From Bacteroidota bacterium (lineage in GTDB: Bacteria > Bacteroidota > Bacteroidia > JAFLBG01), in NCBI GenBank assembly GCA_017303975.1, contig JAFLBG010000026.1, positions 1 through 49,547 of the forward strand: a stretch of DNA of 49,547 nt. The letters are read 5' to 3'. Of the stretch, positions 32,337-41,748 are shown one piece after another (position 1 is the stretch's first letter; the number at the start of each line of letters is the position of its first letter). A program made the position numbers and the translations under genes. The notes below the pieces were generated by a model. It did not search any database. It saw only the letters and a program-made list of their open reading frames with translations, and was not told the DNA's origin.

Positions 32337-33560
32337 ATGGCTCAAGATTCAAATAGAACTAATAGACCAACACGAATAAAAGATATTAAGCTTAATTCGT
32401 TGCTAGAAGTTACTAAAGCTATAAACAACAATTTTACTACAGCAGATTTACTCTTAAAGTTCGAAGACATCTTGAAAAACGAACTAAGCATTGGCAAAGT
32501 AGCCTTGTTTAGTAATGATTTGGGGTGGAAATGCATTATGAAATACGGTGTGGGAAATGAATACGTAAATTTGAATGTAGAAAGAGACTTAATTCATATC
32601 ACAGAAATAAGTACAATAGATTTATCTGCTCAGCTTCACGAAACATCGTTTGAGATAATTATTCCAGTTTTTCATAAATCACAACCTTTAGCCTACGTGC
32701 TTATAGGCGATATTGAAGATAAGTTAGAGGTAAGTCCTGCAATTAAGCATTTACCGTTTATACAAACACTTACCAATATTATTGTTGTTGCCATTGAAAA
32801 CAAAAAACTTGCGAAAGAAAACATACGTCAAGCCGCAGTAAAAAAAGAGTTGGAACTTGCTTCTGAAATGCAATCTATGTTGTTTCCGAGCAGTTTGCCC
32901 AACGATAAACAATTAGAAGTGGCTGCATTTTATTTGCCGCACCAGCAAGTTGGAGGCGATTATTACGATTTTATTCGTTTAAGTGAAGATGAAATAGCTT
33001 TTTGTATGGCAGATGTTTCCGGCAAAGGAGTATCTGCAGCACTGTTGATGGCAAATTTCCAGGCAAACTTAAGAGCACTTATTAATTATTCAAGCTCGCT
33101 TACCGAATTGATTAGGGAGTTGAATAAAAAAGTGATGGCTAATGCAAATGGAGAAAAATTTATTACCCTGTTCATTGCCAAGTATAATTTGGTAACTCGT
33201 ACACTGAATTACGTAAATGCAGCACACAATCCTCCGGTTATAACAAACGGAAAGTCGTGTAGTCTTTTAACGATAGGATGTACAGGGCTTGGAATGTTTG
33301 ATGATTTGCGTAAAATAAAAGAAGGTATTGTTACATTAGAACCGGGCTCTGTTATTCACTGCTATACAGACGGGTTGGTTGAAATTGAAAATACGGACAA
33401 AGAAGAATTTGGCACCGATAGATTAAATGATTTAGTTTTTGATAATGCAGGAAATAGCATGACTTCTTTAAATAATAAAATAATAGATTCTGTACTTGAC
33501 TTTAAAGGCGACATGCCTTACATTGATGATATAGCGCTATTTAGCTGTCGATTTAAGTAG
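32337..33560 (+). CDS. Cytoplasmic GAF-like/SpoIIE PP2C phosphatase (RsbU type)
   Basis: A 407-residue soluble phosphatase. The N-terminal half (about 15-165) looks like a GAF sensor domain (LNSLLEVTKAINNNFTTADLLLKFEDIL start, VALFSNDLGWKCIM), then a linker helix (KKELELASEMQSMLFPSSLP), and the SpoIIE domain (about 205-407) with metal ligands in QQVGGDYYDF, CMADVSGKGVSAALLMA, CYTDGLVEIEN and YIDDIALF. RsbU-like proteins dephosphorylate STAS anti-anti-sigma factors; no such partner is adjacent. The last 24 bases overlap the 3' end of the convergent ligase gene. Confidence 0.93.
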   Translation: MAQDSNRTNRPTRIKDIKLNSLLEVTKAINNNFTTADLLLKFEDILKNELSIGKVALFSNDLGWKCIMKYGVGNEYVNLNVERDLIHITEISTIDLSAQLHETSFEIIIPVFHKSQPLAYVLIGDIEDKLEVSPAIKHLPFIQTLTNIIVVAIENKKLAKENIRQAAVKKELELASEMQSMLFPSSLPNDKQLEVAAFYLPHQQVGGDYYDFIRLSEDEIAFCMADVSGKGVSAALLMANFQANLRALINYSSSLTELIRELNKKVMANANGEKFITLFIAKYNLVTRTLNYVNAAHNPPVITNGKSCSLLTIGCTGLGMFDDLRKIKEGIVTLEPGSVIHCYTDGLVEIENTDKEEFGTDRLNDLVFDNAGNSMTSLNNKIIDSVLDFKGDMPYIDDIALFSCRFK

Positions 33561-34991
33561 CTCGTCTTTCTTATTCTGTCGAATATCAATAGCAACCAAT
33601 GCTGCTAAAAAGCCCCAAAATGGTGCGGAAGCTTTATCCGTATCCAAAAAATTATTTAGTACACCATGCACCAAATACGTAATAAGAGCAAAGAATAGAA
33701 TTAGAACCATTGTTCTTATTTCCTTATCCTGCGAAGCATAATAAATACGAAACCCTAACGAAAAAATAAAAAACACCAGTATTAGAATAGATGCAGCGCC
33801 CAATACCCCACTCTCTGCCAATGGCCCCAGATATTCGCTATGTGCATTACCTCCTGTTCCAAAATTTGTACTGATAATAGTTCTGTCTTTTGCCTCTTGA
33901 AAAGGAGCATATTTAAAACTATATGTGCCCGGTCCCCAACCAAAAACAGGGCGTTCTAAAAACATTTTAATGGCACATTTCCATCTGTTTATGCGTTCAA
34001 CATTCGATGCGTCTGATGATATATTAGAAATAGATTGAATATGCTCAGTAAAATTCTCAGATGCATCTTGCTTGTTTTTTGATAGTTTCATCAAAATATC
34101 AGAACTGTTAAATAACAAGTAACCGATTCCAACTAATGCTAACAGAATTAATGTCCTAAATTTAATTTTCAGTTTTAAAAAAAGTAAAATTACCATAGCT
34201 GCTGCCAGGCTCACCCAAGCCGCTCTGGTATAAGAAAATACAATTGCAATTATAAAAATCAATAAAAGACCTAAGGCTAGTATATTAAGAGTTCTATTAT
34301 AAGTTTTGGTATAAAATGCGTAAGCCAAGAAAGGCAGATACATAACTAAAACTGCAGCGTATGCAGTGTGGTCGTTATAAAATGGATACATGATTGCATT
34401 GGCTGACCTTTCTCCAAAACCAAACTGAGCATGGCTTACAAGTGTATAGGCTATTACAATAAGAATCGTAGAAATACCAATCCACATATATTTTTTTATT
34501 GCAGCTAGATTAGAAAAAATTTCCAGTGCCAAAAAATAGAATACAACTACAAACCAAATTCTTGCCAGCAAAAATTTAAAAGAAACCAATGGCATTTCAC
34601 TTACGATTGCAGTAATTGCTATCCAAGCTATATTGAATAGAATAACTAATGTAACAGGATGAGTATAAATAGATTTATCTATACCACCGTTCATGATTTT
34701 TTTTAGCATAAAAACTATGGTTGCCACTATAATAAGTGGCTCGGCAGGTACACTTAATCCAAGCTGAATAGCAGAGTTTTCAAAAGGAATAGATAGTGGT
34801 ACAACAAGTGCTATTAAGTAAAAAAAATGGTTTAAATGAAAAAAAGCCAAGTACAATGCAATAAGTAATATTGGTATGGAGCAATACAGGTAAAAATAAA
34901 AGCTTTGATACAATAGAACATAAGCTGCACCTAAAATATAGATACAAGAAAGAAGAAGTATATACTGTTTTCTAAAGAAAAAGGTAAACAA
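33537..34991 (-). CDS. O-antigen ligase-family membrane protein
   Basis: A 484-residue polytopic membrane protein with about 11-12 TM segments and the Wzy_C / O-antigen ligase core: NRWKCAIKMFLERPVFGWGPGTYSFKY followed by the loop with GGNAHSEYLGPLAESGVLGA (about 350-410), where the His and Arg/Glu residues of ligases lie. It would join undecaprenyl-linked glycan to lipid A core or polymerise repeat units in the periplasm. It ends a minus-strand unit after a Wzz-like protein (one-base gap) and a flippase, so the three form a surface polysaccharide export set. No glycosyltransferases accompany them. Confidence 0.9.
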   Translation of the reverse strand: MFTFFFRKQYILLLSCIYILGAAYVLLYQSFYFYLYCSIPILLIALYLAFFHLNHFFYLIALVVPLSIPFENSAIQLGLSVPAEPLIIVATIVFMLKKIMNGGIDKSIYTHPVTLVILFNIAWIAITAIVSEMPLVSFKFLLARIWFVVVFYFLALEIFSNLAAIKKYMWIGISTILIVIAYTLVSHAQFGFGERSANAIMYPFYNDHTAYAAVLVMYLPFLAYAFYTKTYNRTLNILALGLLLIFIIAIVFSYTRAAWVSLAAAMVILLFLKLKIKFRTLILLALVGIGYLLFNSSDILMKLSKNKQDASENFTEHIQSISNISSDASNVERINRWKCAIKMFLERPVFGWGPGTYSFKYAPFQEAKDRTIISTNFGTGGNAHSEYLGPLAESGVLGAASILILVFFIFSLGFRIYYASQDKEIRTMVLILFFALITYLVHGVLNNFLDTDKASAPFWGFLAALVAIDIRQNKKDELLKSTAK

Positions 34992-34992
34992 A

Positions 34993-36000
34993 CTAGTTCG
35001 ATTTACTTAATTGACCAAATCTCTCTTTAAACAGCAGTACAATACACGTAAACGCAAAAGCTGAAAATGCTGTAACAAGTACTATTAAACTTCTTATTGG
35101 AGAATGTTTTTTTTGAGGTACATCGGCCTTATTTACAACAAATTTATAAGGTAATGTATTTTCTACATCTGCTTGAGTTTGATCCATTTTTACTTTTAAA
35201 ACTGTCATCCGACCTCTTGCAGCCCATAAATTTTCTTTTAACGATAAAAACCGACCTCCATACACTTTAAACACATTTAATTTCTCCTCTATTTGTTTTG
35301 CGGCATTGGCATTGCCTGCGGCAATTGCCTTTGCATATCCCCTAGTATATTCCTGCACTTGAAGTTCATGATCATAAATACCCATATTTCTAAAGGTCTC
35401 CATAGAATCTTCCATCATATTTACCTCTTTCTTAATTGCCAAATACTCTTTAGTTACAATTTGATATGCTTCTACAGCTCTTTCTTTTGTCATTCTATAC
35501 TTAATGCTATCAAGAAATGCAAGTATGTCATTTGCAATAAGAGCAGCGGTATCGGCACTTTTATCAATTACTTCAATTTTAATTGACATGTACTCGGTGG
35601 CTTTGCATTTAACTGCACCTTCGAATTCATTTTTTACTTTATCATTGGCTTTTGAGTCGTTTGCACTTATTCCGTAATGGGATAATAGGTTATATTTTTG
35701 AGCAATTTTATCTCTAATTTCGTTTGAATTTAGGACTTGTAGTGTTTGTTCTACATGTTCTTCTTCTCCAAATGCTAAATGATCACGCTGGCCTCCATTG
35801 TATTGCTCCAACAAGTTGCGGGAAACAGTATTAGTCATTGTTGGAAAAATAATTGCTGTTGATTTATATTTAGGTGTAAGTAAAAGACTTGCAACAACAG
35901 AAACAACCACTGCAAGTAAGGTAATTTTACCAATAAGTTTTCTTTGTGAATAAAGAAATGAGAGAATGTCGGAAGAATCAAACTGCTTTGAACTTTGCAT
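34993..36000 (-). CDS. Wzz-type chain-length determinant-like protein
   Basis: A 335-residue inner-membrane protein with the Wzz layout: short cytoplasmic N-terminus, TM1 (about 22-42; TLLAVVVSVVASLLLTP), a long periplasmic helical domain (about 45-300; YKSTAIIFPT, QVLNSNEIRDKIAQKYNLLSHY, ESMETF-like coiled coil), the proline-rich PQKKHSPIRS and TM2 (about 302-325). No tyrosine-kinase domain is fused. It controls glycan length together with the ligase or polymerase encoded one base downstream. A promoter-like pair (36018-36048) lies upstream. Confidence 0.9.
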   Translation of the reverse strand: MQSSKQFDSSDILSFLYSQRKLIGKITLLAVVVSVVASLLLTPKYKSTAIIFPTMTNTVSRNLLEQYNGGQRDHLAFGEEEHVEQTLQVLNSNEIRDKIAQKYNLLSHYGISANDSKANDKVKNEFEGAVKCKATEYMSIKIEVIDKSADTAALIANDILAFLDSIKYRMTKERAVEAYQIVTKEYLAIKKEVNMMEDSMETFRNMGIYDHELQVQEYTRGYAKAIAAGNANAAKQIEEKLNVFKVYGGRFLSLKENLWAARGRMTVLKVKMDQTQADVENTLPYKFVVNKADVPQKKHSPIRSLIVLVTAFSAFAFTCIVLLFKERFGQLSKSN

Positions 36001-36017
36001 ACTTTTTAAATTTATGT

Positions 36018-36048
36018 TAAAAGTAGTTATTTTTTCTATAGGCTCAAT
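36018..36048 (-). promoter_or_regulatory. Promoter-like pair (ATTG-N19-TACTTTTA) before the wzz-like gene
   Basis: Minus-strand ATTG (36048-36045), 19 bases, then TACTTTTA (36025-36018): each element is one base off consensus and the spacing is right. It lies 18 bases before the ATG and may give the Wzz-ligase pair its own transcript. Confidence 0.5.
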
Positions 36049-36055
36049 GTGTTGA

Positions 36056-37495
36056 TTATCCGTATTTTAGAATACGAATCGCAGATTTTATATTAATTAA
36101 TCTAATTAAGAATGCCCATACCACACAACCCACCGCAGATGCCACAAAGTTAAGCATCCATTGCTCGGTCATCATTTTTGAAAAATAATTGATACAAATT
36201 ACTCCAAAAACATACACTGCTAGTTTGCTAAGCAATCTATAATTTATATTAAACCTAAATTGGTATTGTACCATTAATACTTGCGCAAGCCCAGTTGCTA
36301 CTTGCGTAAACAAACTTGACATAGCAGAACCGGTTGCTTTGTAAACCGGAATGAGTAAAAAATTGAGTGCTATATTTACAACCATTCCCGAAGCTGCAAT
36401 GGTATTTAGTTCTTTTAAATTTCCGTTAGCGGTTAATAATGTACCAAACACATATGTTGTAGAGGTTGCGATAAAGCAACACATTAAAATAGCAAATACC
36501 GGAGATGATAGTTCAATATGCTGTTTATACAATAAATGCATAAACTCTTCTGAATAAAAGGCGCAACACACTGCTACCATTACCGAAAGTGTTATAAGCA
36601 AGGTGAAACAAAGCTTTACTAATTGTTCAACCGATTCCTTGTATTTAATCATTCTTGAAAAAATGGGAAGTAGCATGCCCGCAAACAGAAAAGCAATCAT
36701 ATTCGTTGCATCTAAAAGTCTATATGCTTGTGCATAAATACCTGATTGTTCTTCTCCGTCAGGCAATATACGTTCTAACATTACTGCATCAATTCTGTTG
36801 TAAAAAGTCATCAATAAAACTAAAACAGCAAACGGAAAGCTCTTTTTTAAAATCATTAACGAAAAAGGGAAACTCCATTTCAATTGAAGCGAGTCCACCT
36901 TTCTAACTACAATAATAAACGTGATTAAGGCTGTAAAGAAATAAGCTGCTGTTTGTGAATACACAAACCAAATAATATCAAATTGAACATCGAACACATT
37001 GCCCCACAACAAAACACCACAAATAGCAATCATAATAAGCCTATCTAAAATAGAAACAAAACTGTCTGTTTTAAATAGATGCAATCCAGCCAGATTTGAC
37101 CTTAAATACATGATAAATGAAATTAAAAACTGATTGAATGCCAAAAGAATGAGCATTTTGGTAAGCTTTACATCATATCCAATTACAAAACCGCTAATAA
37201 TGGTAATTATTAAATAGATAACTGCTAAAATGATCTTTAGTACTACAATGCTAGAAAAGTGTTTTGTTAAAAGATGGTTGTTTTGAGCAATATTCTTATT
37301 ATTAAAATTGGTAATTCCAAAATCAAGAATAATATTCAGTAGGAAAGAAAAATTGAAAAGAGCAAAATACATTCCATAATCCGCAGCTCCTACAGCATTT
37401 TGAACAGAGCGATCTATCCCTAATATCCAAAATGGCTTAATAAGTAAATTAAGAAATAATAGAAGCGCTAAATTTGTAACAAACTTTTTTTGCAT
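36056..37495 (-). CDS. Wzx-like polysaccharide flippase (MOP superfamily)
   Basis: A 479-residue polytopic membrane protein with about 12-14 TM segments in the MATE/Wzx pattern: N-terminal LALLLFLNLLIKPFWILGIDRSVQNAVG, YGMYFALFNFSFLLNIILDFGITNFNNKNIA, then repeated amphipathic TM pairs including YNRIDAVMLERILPDGEEQSGIYAQAYRLLDA, a recognisable flippase signature. It should move lipid-linked oligosaccharide across the inner membrane. It is the first gene of the flippase-Wzz-ligase series; a TATATTTG element precedes it. Confidence 0.92.
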   Translation of the reverse strand: MQKKFVTNLALLLFLNLLIKPFWILGIDRSVQNAVGAADYGMYFALFNFSFLLNIILDFGITNFNNKNIAQNNHLLTKHFSSIVVLKIILAVIYLIITIISGFVIGYDVKLTKMLILLAFNQFLISFIMYLRSNLAGLHLFKTDSFVSILDRLIMIAICGVLLWGNVFDVQFDIIWFVYSQTAAYFFTALITFIIVVRKVDSLQLKWSFPFSLMILKKSFPFAVLVLLMTFYNRIDAVMLERILPDGEEQSGIYAQAYRLLDATNMIAFLFAGMLLPIFSRMIKYKESVEQLVKLCFTLLITLSVMVAVCCAFYSEEFMHLLYKQHIELSSPVFAILMCCFIATSTTYVFGTLLTANGNLKELNTIAASGMVVNIALNFLLIPVYKATGSAMSSLFTQVATGLAQVLMVQYQFRFNINYRLLSKLAVYVFGVICINYFSKMMTEQWMLNFVASAVGCVVWAFLIRLINIKSAIRILKYG

Positions 37496-37523
37496 TTAAG
37501 CCTACCTGAAATTTATGTGGTGG

Positions 37524-37531
37524 CAAATATA
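37524..37531 (-). promoter_or_regulatory. Candidate -7 element (TATATTTG) for the flippase gene
   Basis: Minus-strand TATATTTG, exact match to TAnnTTTG, 28 bases before the ATG of the flippase gene and downstream of the nrnA stop. No clear -33 TTTG. Confidence 0.45.
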
Positions 37532-37564
37532 AGATTTTAGTTGTAAGTGGAAAACTAACGACTA

Positions 37565-38575
37565 TTAGCTTCTGGTAAGCTCCGTTTTATAGTCAGGTAA
37601 AGCTTTTAAAAACTTATCTATTGTTTGTTTTAAACTTAATTTGCTACTTGCTCCGGAGGCATTTTTATGTCCTCCTCCATCAAAATGTTTACGAGCAAAT
37701 TTATTTACATCAAAAGCTCCTTTTGAGCGGAATGACATTTTTACTTTACCGTCTCGTTCTGTAAAGAAAACCGAAAATTTAATTTCTTTAATTGAAAGTG
37801 CATAATTAACCAATCCTTCCGTATCGCCTTTTTTAAAGTTGAATTTGTCTTGCTCTTTTTGTGTTAATCCTAAGTAAGCAGTGTGAATTTCCGGCATAAC
37901 ATTCAACTTTTCGTATAAACTATACCCAAGCAATTTTAATCTATCGTATGTATAGTTGTCATGTATTAATGAGTTGTTTTTTGAATTTTCGGCTCCGGCT
38001 TCAATTAAATCGGCAATTACGCGATGTGTTTTTGCTTTTGTAGATGGAAATTTGAAAGAGCCGGTATCTGTCATTATTCCGGTGTACAAGCAATTAGCTA
38101 TGTTTTTAGTAATAGCTTTTTTGCCACCTAAGCTGCATATAAAATCATACACCAACTCGCACGTTGACGAAGAATGCACATTATGCAATACATAATCAGC
38201 AGCTATCGTTGGCTGCTCATGATGATCAATTAAAACTTTTAATCCTTTTGCTTTTGAAGCTATTGCTCCCAATTTATCTTCTAATCGGTAATAATGATTG
38301 AAATCTAAACAAAAAATAATATCAGATTTTTGAATGTGGGCAAGTGCTTTTTTCTCTTCTTTTTGAAAATCCAGTACATTACTGTTTCCGGGAATCCAAT
38401 GCAAATAGTCCGGATAATCGTTGGGGGTAATTACTCGAATAGTGTGTTTTCCTAATTTTAAGTAATTGTATAGACCTAAAGAAGAACCCATTGCATCTCC
38501 ATCAGGCGACCAATGAGTAAATATGGTTATTGTTTGTTTTTTTGATAACGTTTTTTTTAGCTGCTGTAGTGTCAT
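37565..38575 (-). CDS. nrnA: NrnA-like DHH-family oligoribonuclease/pAp phosphatase
   Basis: A 336-residue cytoplasmic phosphoesterase that hydrolyses very short RNAs (nanoRNA) and 3'-phosphoadenosine 5'-phosphate. It has the DHH motifs THWSPDGDAMGSSLGL (motif I), CLDFNHYYRLEDKL (II), VLIDHHEQP (III), TGIMTDTGSFKFPS (IV), and the C-terminal DHHA1 domain with the substrate-binding FDGGGHKNASGAS. The active-site set is complete. It lies between the polysaccharide genes and the giant surface protein on the same strand, with an AT-rich palindrome just upstream (38605-38634). Confidence 0.95.
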   Translation of the reverse strand: MTLQQLKKTLSKKQTITIFTHWSPDGDAMGSSLGLYNYLKLGKHTIRVITPNDYPDYLHWIPGNSNVLDFQKEEKKALAHIQKSDIIFCLDFNHYYRLEDKLGAIASKAKGLKVLIDHHEQPTIAADYVLHNVHSSSTCELVYDFICSLGGKKAITKNIANCLYTGIMTDTGSFKFPSTKAKTHRVIADLIEAGAENSKNNSLIHDNYTYDRLKLLGYSLYEKLNVMPEIHTAYLGLTQKEQDKFNFKKGDTEGLVNYALSIKEIKFSVFFTERDGKVKMSFRSKGAFDVNKFARKHFDGGGHKNASGASSKLSLKQTIDKFLKALPDYKTELTRS

Positions 38576-38604
38576 GCCTTTTTATTTCGATTAGTTTAGT
38601 TTCT

Positions 38605-38634
38605 ATTGAATATCTAATTTTTAGATTATTCAAT
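38605..38634. repeat. AT-rich inverted repeat between nrnA and the giant surface-protein gene
   Basis: ATTGAATATCTAA and TTAGATTATTCAAT form an imperfect palindrome (one bulged base) around a few T residues. It has no adjacent T-run on the minus strand, so it is a weak terminator candidate; an operator for nrnA is the other option. Confidence 0.4.
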
Positions 38635-38657
38635 CTATATGAGACAAACAATTTGGT

Positions 38658-41645
38658 TTAATAAATTAGTGATATTGGTCCTGTAAATTTTTGTTCGTCT
38701 CCGTTTTCAAATAGTACTTTAACGTAATAACTATATACACCTTCTTCGGCTTTTTTACCTTTGTGAGTTCCATTCCAACCATCAGAAATACTAGTAGATT
38801 CAAACATTTTTGTACCCCATCTATCGTAAACTAAAAAAGTTAAACTTACCACACATCCACCTCTTACATAAAAAACATCATTCATACCATCGCCATTCGG
38901 AGAAAATAAGCTTGGGATAAAAAAATCATCACATTTTTCGGTAACAGTAATCGTAACTTCATCCATATTGCTACACCCATTAACATCAACAGCAAGTACA
39001 CTATACGTAGTTGTGACACTTGGCGTTGTTGTGGGACTGGCACAGGTAAAGCAATCTAAAAATGTTGCAGGTATCCAAAAATAAGTAACACCTCCGGAAG
39101 CATTTATAACAGTGCTACTTCCAAGTGTAACACTTTTATCAGGTCCGGCATCAATGGAGGGCAAGGGATTTACTGTTACAACAACGGTGTCGTTTGAATA
39201 ACATTTTGCTCCGTCAAATGCAGTTATTATTAATGAGTTTGTGGTAGTTGGAGAAACTACAATGGTACTGGTTGTAGAGCCATTGTTCCAAACATAGCTT
39301 ATTCCACCGGAAGCAGAAAGGGAAATTTGTTCTCCAACACATATACTCACATCAATTCCTGCATCGGCAAAATCGGTTGACAAAACACCTACATTAGTAA
39401 TAGAAGTGTCTAGACAACCATTTAAATCTACTCCTGTAACGACATACTGAGTAGTATTTGAAGCAGATGCAACAACACTTGCACCTGAAACAGATGACAA
39501 TCCTGCACTTGGAGACCATGCATAGGTTGTTGCCCCGGAGGCAAAAAGATTGGCGGCACCTCCAAAACAAATAGATGTATCATTAGAGCTGGAAATATTG
39601 GGCAGCGGAAAAACGGCAACAGTAACAGCAGCTGTATCTTTACAACCATTGTTATCTGTTCCCTCTACAAAATAAGTACTTGTTGTGGTAGGATTCGCAA
39701 TTACTGAGGCTCCTGTAGTTGGAGATAACCCCACAGTTGGAAACCATTGATAAGTAGTTCCTCCAGTTGCATTTAAAGAAGTAGAACTTCCAACACAAAT
39801 GTTACCGGAATTTGAAGCATTTATAGTTGGAGATACCAGCACAAGAACGGTATCGCGATACGTTCCGGGACAAGTACCTACATAATATAATCTTGATGAT
39901 TGCAAAGGAGTGGTAGTATAAGTTGGTCCACTTGCAATGGAATTGCCTCCGGATGCTGAATCGTACCATTGAATAGTAAAGCTACTTGGCGGAGTACCAA
40001 GCAAAGTAGCAGAAATAATTGCAGTAGTATTTTTACAAATGGTATCTCCAGTCGATTTTATGTAATAATGTGGGGCAGATGCACCAGTTGTTCCATTCCC
40101 GCCTTTTGTTGCTCCATTTGCAGGGAATTCAGTAAGAGCATCAGAATCGGTTGTTCCATTTGCACCACCAGTTGCAGTCATTGTGGGGGAGCCACTTGAA
40201 ATAGCTATATGTCCGCCACCGCCACCACCACCCGGACCTTGCGCTTCATCTGTAATTCCAACAACAGGAGAAATATATTGATCACCACCTTTTCCGCCAT
40301 TTGCATTAATGGTAATTCCACTAACATTTCCCCACACATTTACTACAATTGTGCCCCCTGCACCGCCACCACCTGCACCATCTTTACCTGTAGAAGAAAA
40401 TGTTCCAGTACAACAGGCATCTCCTCCATTTTGTCCGTTTGCCACAATTTGCCCTGCTCCGGACACAAATCCATAACACATAATATAAGCCAGTCCTCCT
40501 CCTACACCTCCATAGCCATTTGTATTACTATTACCATCAGCAGCTCCTCCGCCCCCACCTAAAAATAATTTTCCGGTAGAATAATCAAGAGGCCTTCCTC
40601 CCAAACCACCTTGTTTGCTTCTCAAATCGCCTCCCCACAATATATTGTCAGGACCAATCGAAAGTGCGCCATTGTTGCTAGATGACATAGTATATCCACC
40701 TTTACCACCGCCACTGGATGTAGAATTAGCAAAACCATTGTATTCTAAGTTCCATGCAGCTATCCAATTTGTATTACTAATATCCGGATTGCCTGAACCT
40801 TTCCATAAATTTATATTTCCACCATTTGCACCTCCGCCACCACCGGCATTGTGCGCAGTGCCGCCACCACCGGCATTGGCAGCAGCTCCTTTGCAATACC
40901 TTCCTCCAAAAGTAGCATAGTCGGATTGATAGCCTGCAATACCCTCGCCTTTTTCTCCTCCAAATTCTTTTTTTATTGCCGCAGTATAATTAACTCCAAA
41001 ATTGGAAGAACTATCAACTTGCCCACCTCTAAAACCTTTTGCACTTACATCTATTTTTGCACCTGCATTAATCGTAATATTTCCGCGCACCTCTATGGTT
41101 GCAATACCACCTTTTTGCCCATTCCACGCATCTGCTGTAATTACACCACTATTGAAAATAGTTAAGGTTGAGTATCTTGGAACTCTTACTATTTGAACCT
41201 TTCCTAGTGCTACATAGTTATTAGAAATAGGGCAATCGAGTTCAATTGTATTAATATTGACCAAACTTTTTACTTGGGCAAATTCATAATTACCGCAACT
41301 TCCGTACGAAAGTATTTCGCCCCAAGTACTGTCAGAAGGAGTTGCCCCATCTCCACTTGCTGTACCGTTTATAATAGCTCCTTGCATTTGAATAATAAGA
41401 ATTAAATCGCCTTGAGCTAATGGACCAGAGAACCTGCTGGTTGAATTTAAAAAGCCATCGAAAACGGTAAGTGTTGTAGTCCCACTAAGAGCATCGGCAG
41501 TTAAATAGGTATATTCATTTACAATAGTATTGGCAGAAGTAATAATTTTTGCTCCATGCTTACCTCTCTGAGCAACCAATTGCAAAGAAGTAATATAAAG
41601 TAGAATAAAAAGAGGAATATGTTTACAAAAAAATAATTTACGCAT
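38658..41645 (-). CDS. Giant glycine-rich surface protein with type B (CHU_C) T9SS domain
   Basis: A 995-residue secreted protein. The signal peptide begins at the ATG at 41645 (MRKLFFCKHIPLFILLYITSLQLVAQ); an upstream in-frame ATG adds a non-conserved tail. An N-terminal domain (about 25-190; TYLTADALSGTTTLTVFDG, GDLILIIQMQGA) is followed by a glycine-rich region (about 190-510) with many GGGGGxxGG clusters, resembling the N-terminal part of AgmC-type proteins. Four Ig/PKD-like repeats come next (about 540-890; pattern ICVGSSTSLNATGGTTYQWFP...TSTYFVEGTDNNGC), and then the C-terminal gliding-motility-associated domain (about 900-995; IPSLFSPNGDGMNDVFYVRG, VYDRWGTKMFES, VYSYYVKVLFENG). It should be exported by the type IX system and displayed as an adhesin. 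Confidence 0.93.
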   Translation of the reverse strand: MRKLFFCKHIPLFILLYITSLQLVAQRGKHGAKIITSANTIVNEYTYLTADALSGTTTLTVFDGFLNSTSRFSGPLAQGDLILIIQMQGAIINGTASGDGATPSDSTWGEILSYGSCGNYEFAQVKSLVNINTIELDCPISNNYVALGKVQIVRVPRYSTLTIFNSGVITADAWNGQKGGIATIEVRGNITINAGAKIDVSAKGFRGGQVDSSSNFGVNYTAAIKKEFGGEKGEGIAGYQSDYATFGGRYCKGAAANAGGGGTAHNAGGGGGANGGNINLWKGSGNPDISNTNWIAAWNLEYNGFANSTSSGGGKGGYTMSSSNNGALSIGPDNILWGGDLRSKQGGLGGRPLDYSTGKLFLGGGGGAADGNSNTNGYGGVGGGLAYIMCYGFVSGAGQIVANGQNGGDACCTGTFSSTGKDGAGGGGAGGTIVVNVWGNVSGITINANGGKGGDQYISPVVGITDEAQGPGGGGGGGHIAISSGSPTMTATGGANGTTDSDALTEFPANGATKGGNGTTGASAPHYYIKSTGDTICKNTTAIISATLLGTPPSSFTIQWYDSASGGNSIASGPTYTTTPLQSSRLYYVGTCPGTYRDTVLVLVSPTINASNSGNICVGSSTSLNATGGTTYQWFPTVGLSPTTGASVIANPTTTSTYFVEGTDNNGCKDTAAVTVAVFPLPNISSSNDTSICFGGAANLFASGATTYAWSPSAGLSSVSGASVVASASNTTQYVVTGVDLNGCLDTSITNVGVLSTDFADAGIDVSICVGEQISLSASGGISYVWNNGSTTSTIVVSPTTTNSLIITAFDGAKCYSNDTVVVTVNPLPSIDAGPDKSVTLGSSTVINASGGVTYFWIPATFLDCFTCASPTTTPSVTTTYSVLAVDVNGCSNMDEVTITVTEKCDDFFIPSLFSPNGDGMNDVFYVRGGCVVSLTFLVYDRWGTKMFESTSISDGWNGTHKGKKAEEGVYSYYVKVLFENGDEQKFTGPISLIY

Positions 41646-41653
41646 ACTGTGTA

Positions 41654-41661
41654 CAAAAGTA
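41654..41661 (-). promoter_or_regulatory. Candidate -7 element (TACTTTTG) for the giant surface-protein gene
   Basis: Minus-strand TACTTTTG is a perfect TAnnTTTG element ending eight bases before the ATG at 41645. An ATTG lies 23 bases upstream, slightly farther than usual. The transcript would have a leader of only a few bases. Confidence 0.45.
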
Positions 41662-41694
41662 GGAACAATCAACCATCTATCATACAATTTTAGG

Positions 41695-41726
41695 TTTGAA
41701 TAATTAGTTATTTTAAAATATCTTAG
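41695..41726 (+). promoter_or_regulatory. Promoter of the WG-repeat/PorP operon (TTTG-N20-TATCTTAG)
   Basis: TTTG (41695-41698), 20 bases, TATCTTAG (41719-41726), one base off consensus with ideal spacing, 22 bases before the ATG at 41749. It is divergent from the giant-protein element 34 bases away. Confidence 0.65.
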
Positions 41727-41748
41727 CCATTAAATCTAATTGTTAATC

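Noticed and set aside
39969-41196. Several open frames antisense to the giant surface-protein gene
   Set aside because: They are Ser/Thr/Cys- or Pro-rich low-complexity mirrors of the Gly-rich repeats and lack starts, promoters and family motifs.
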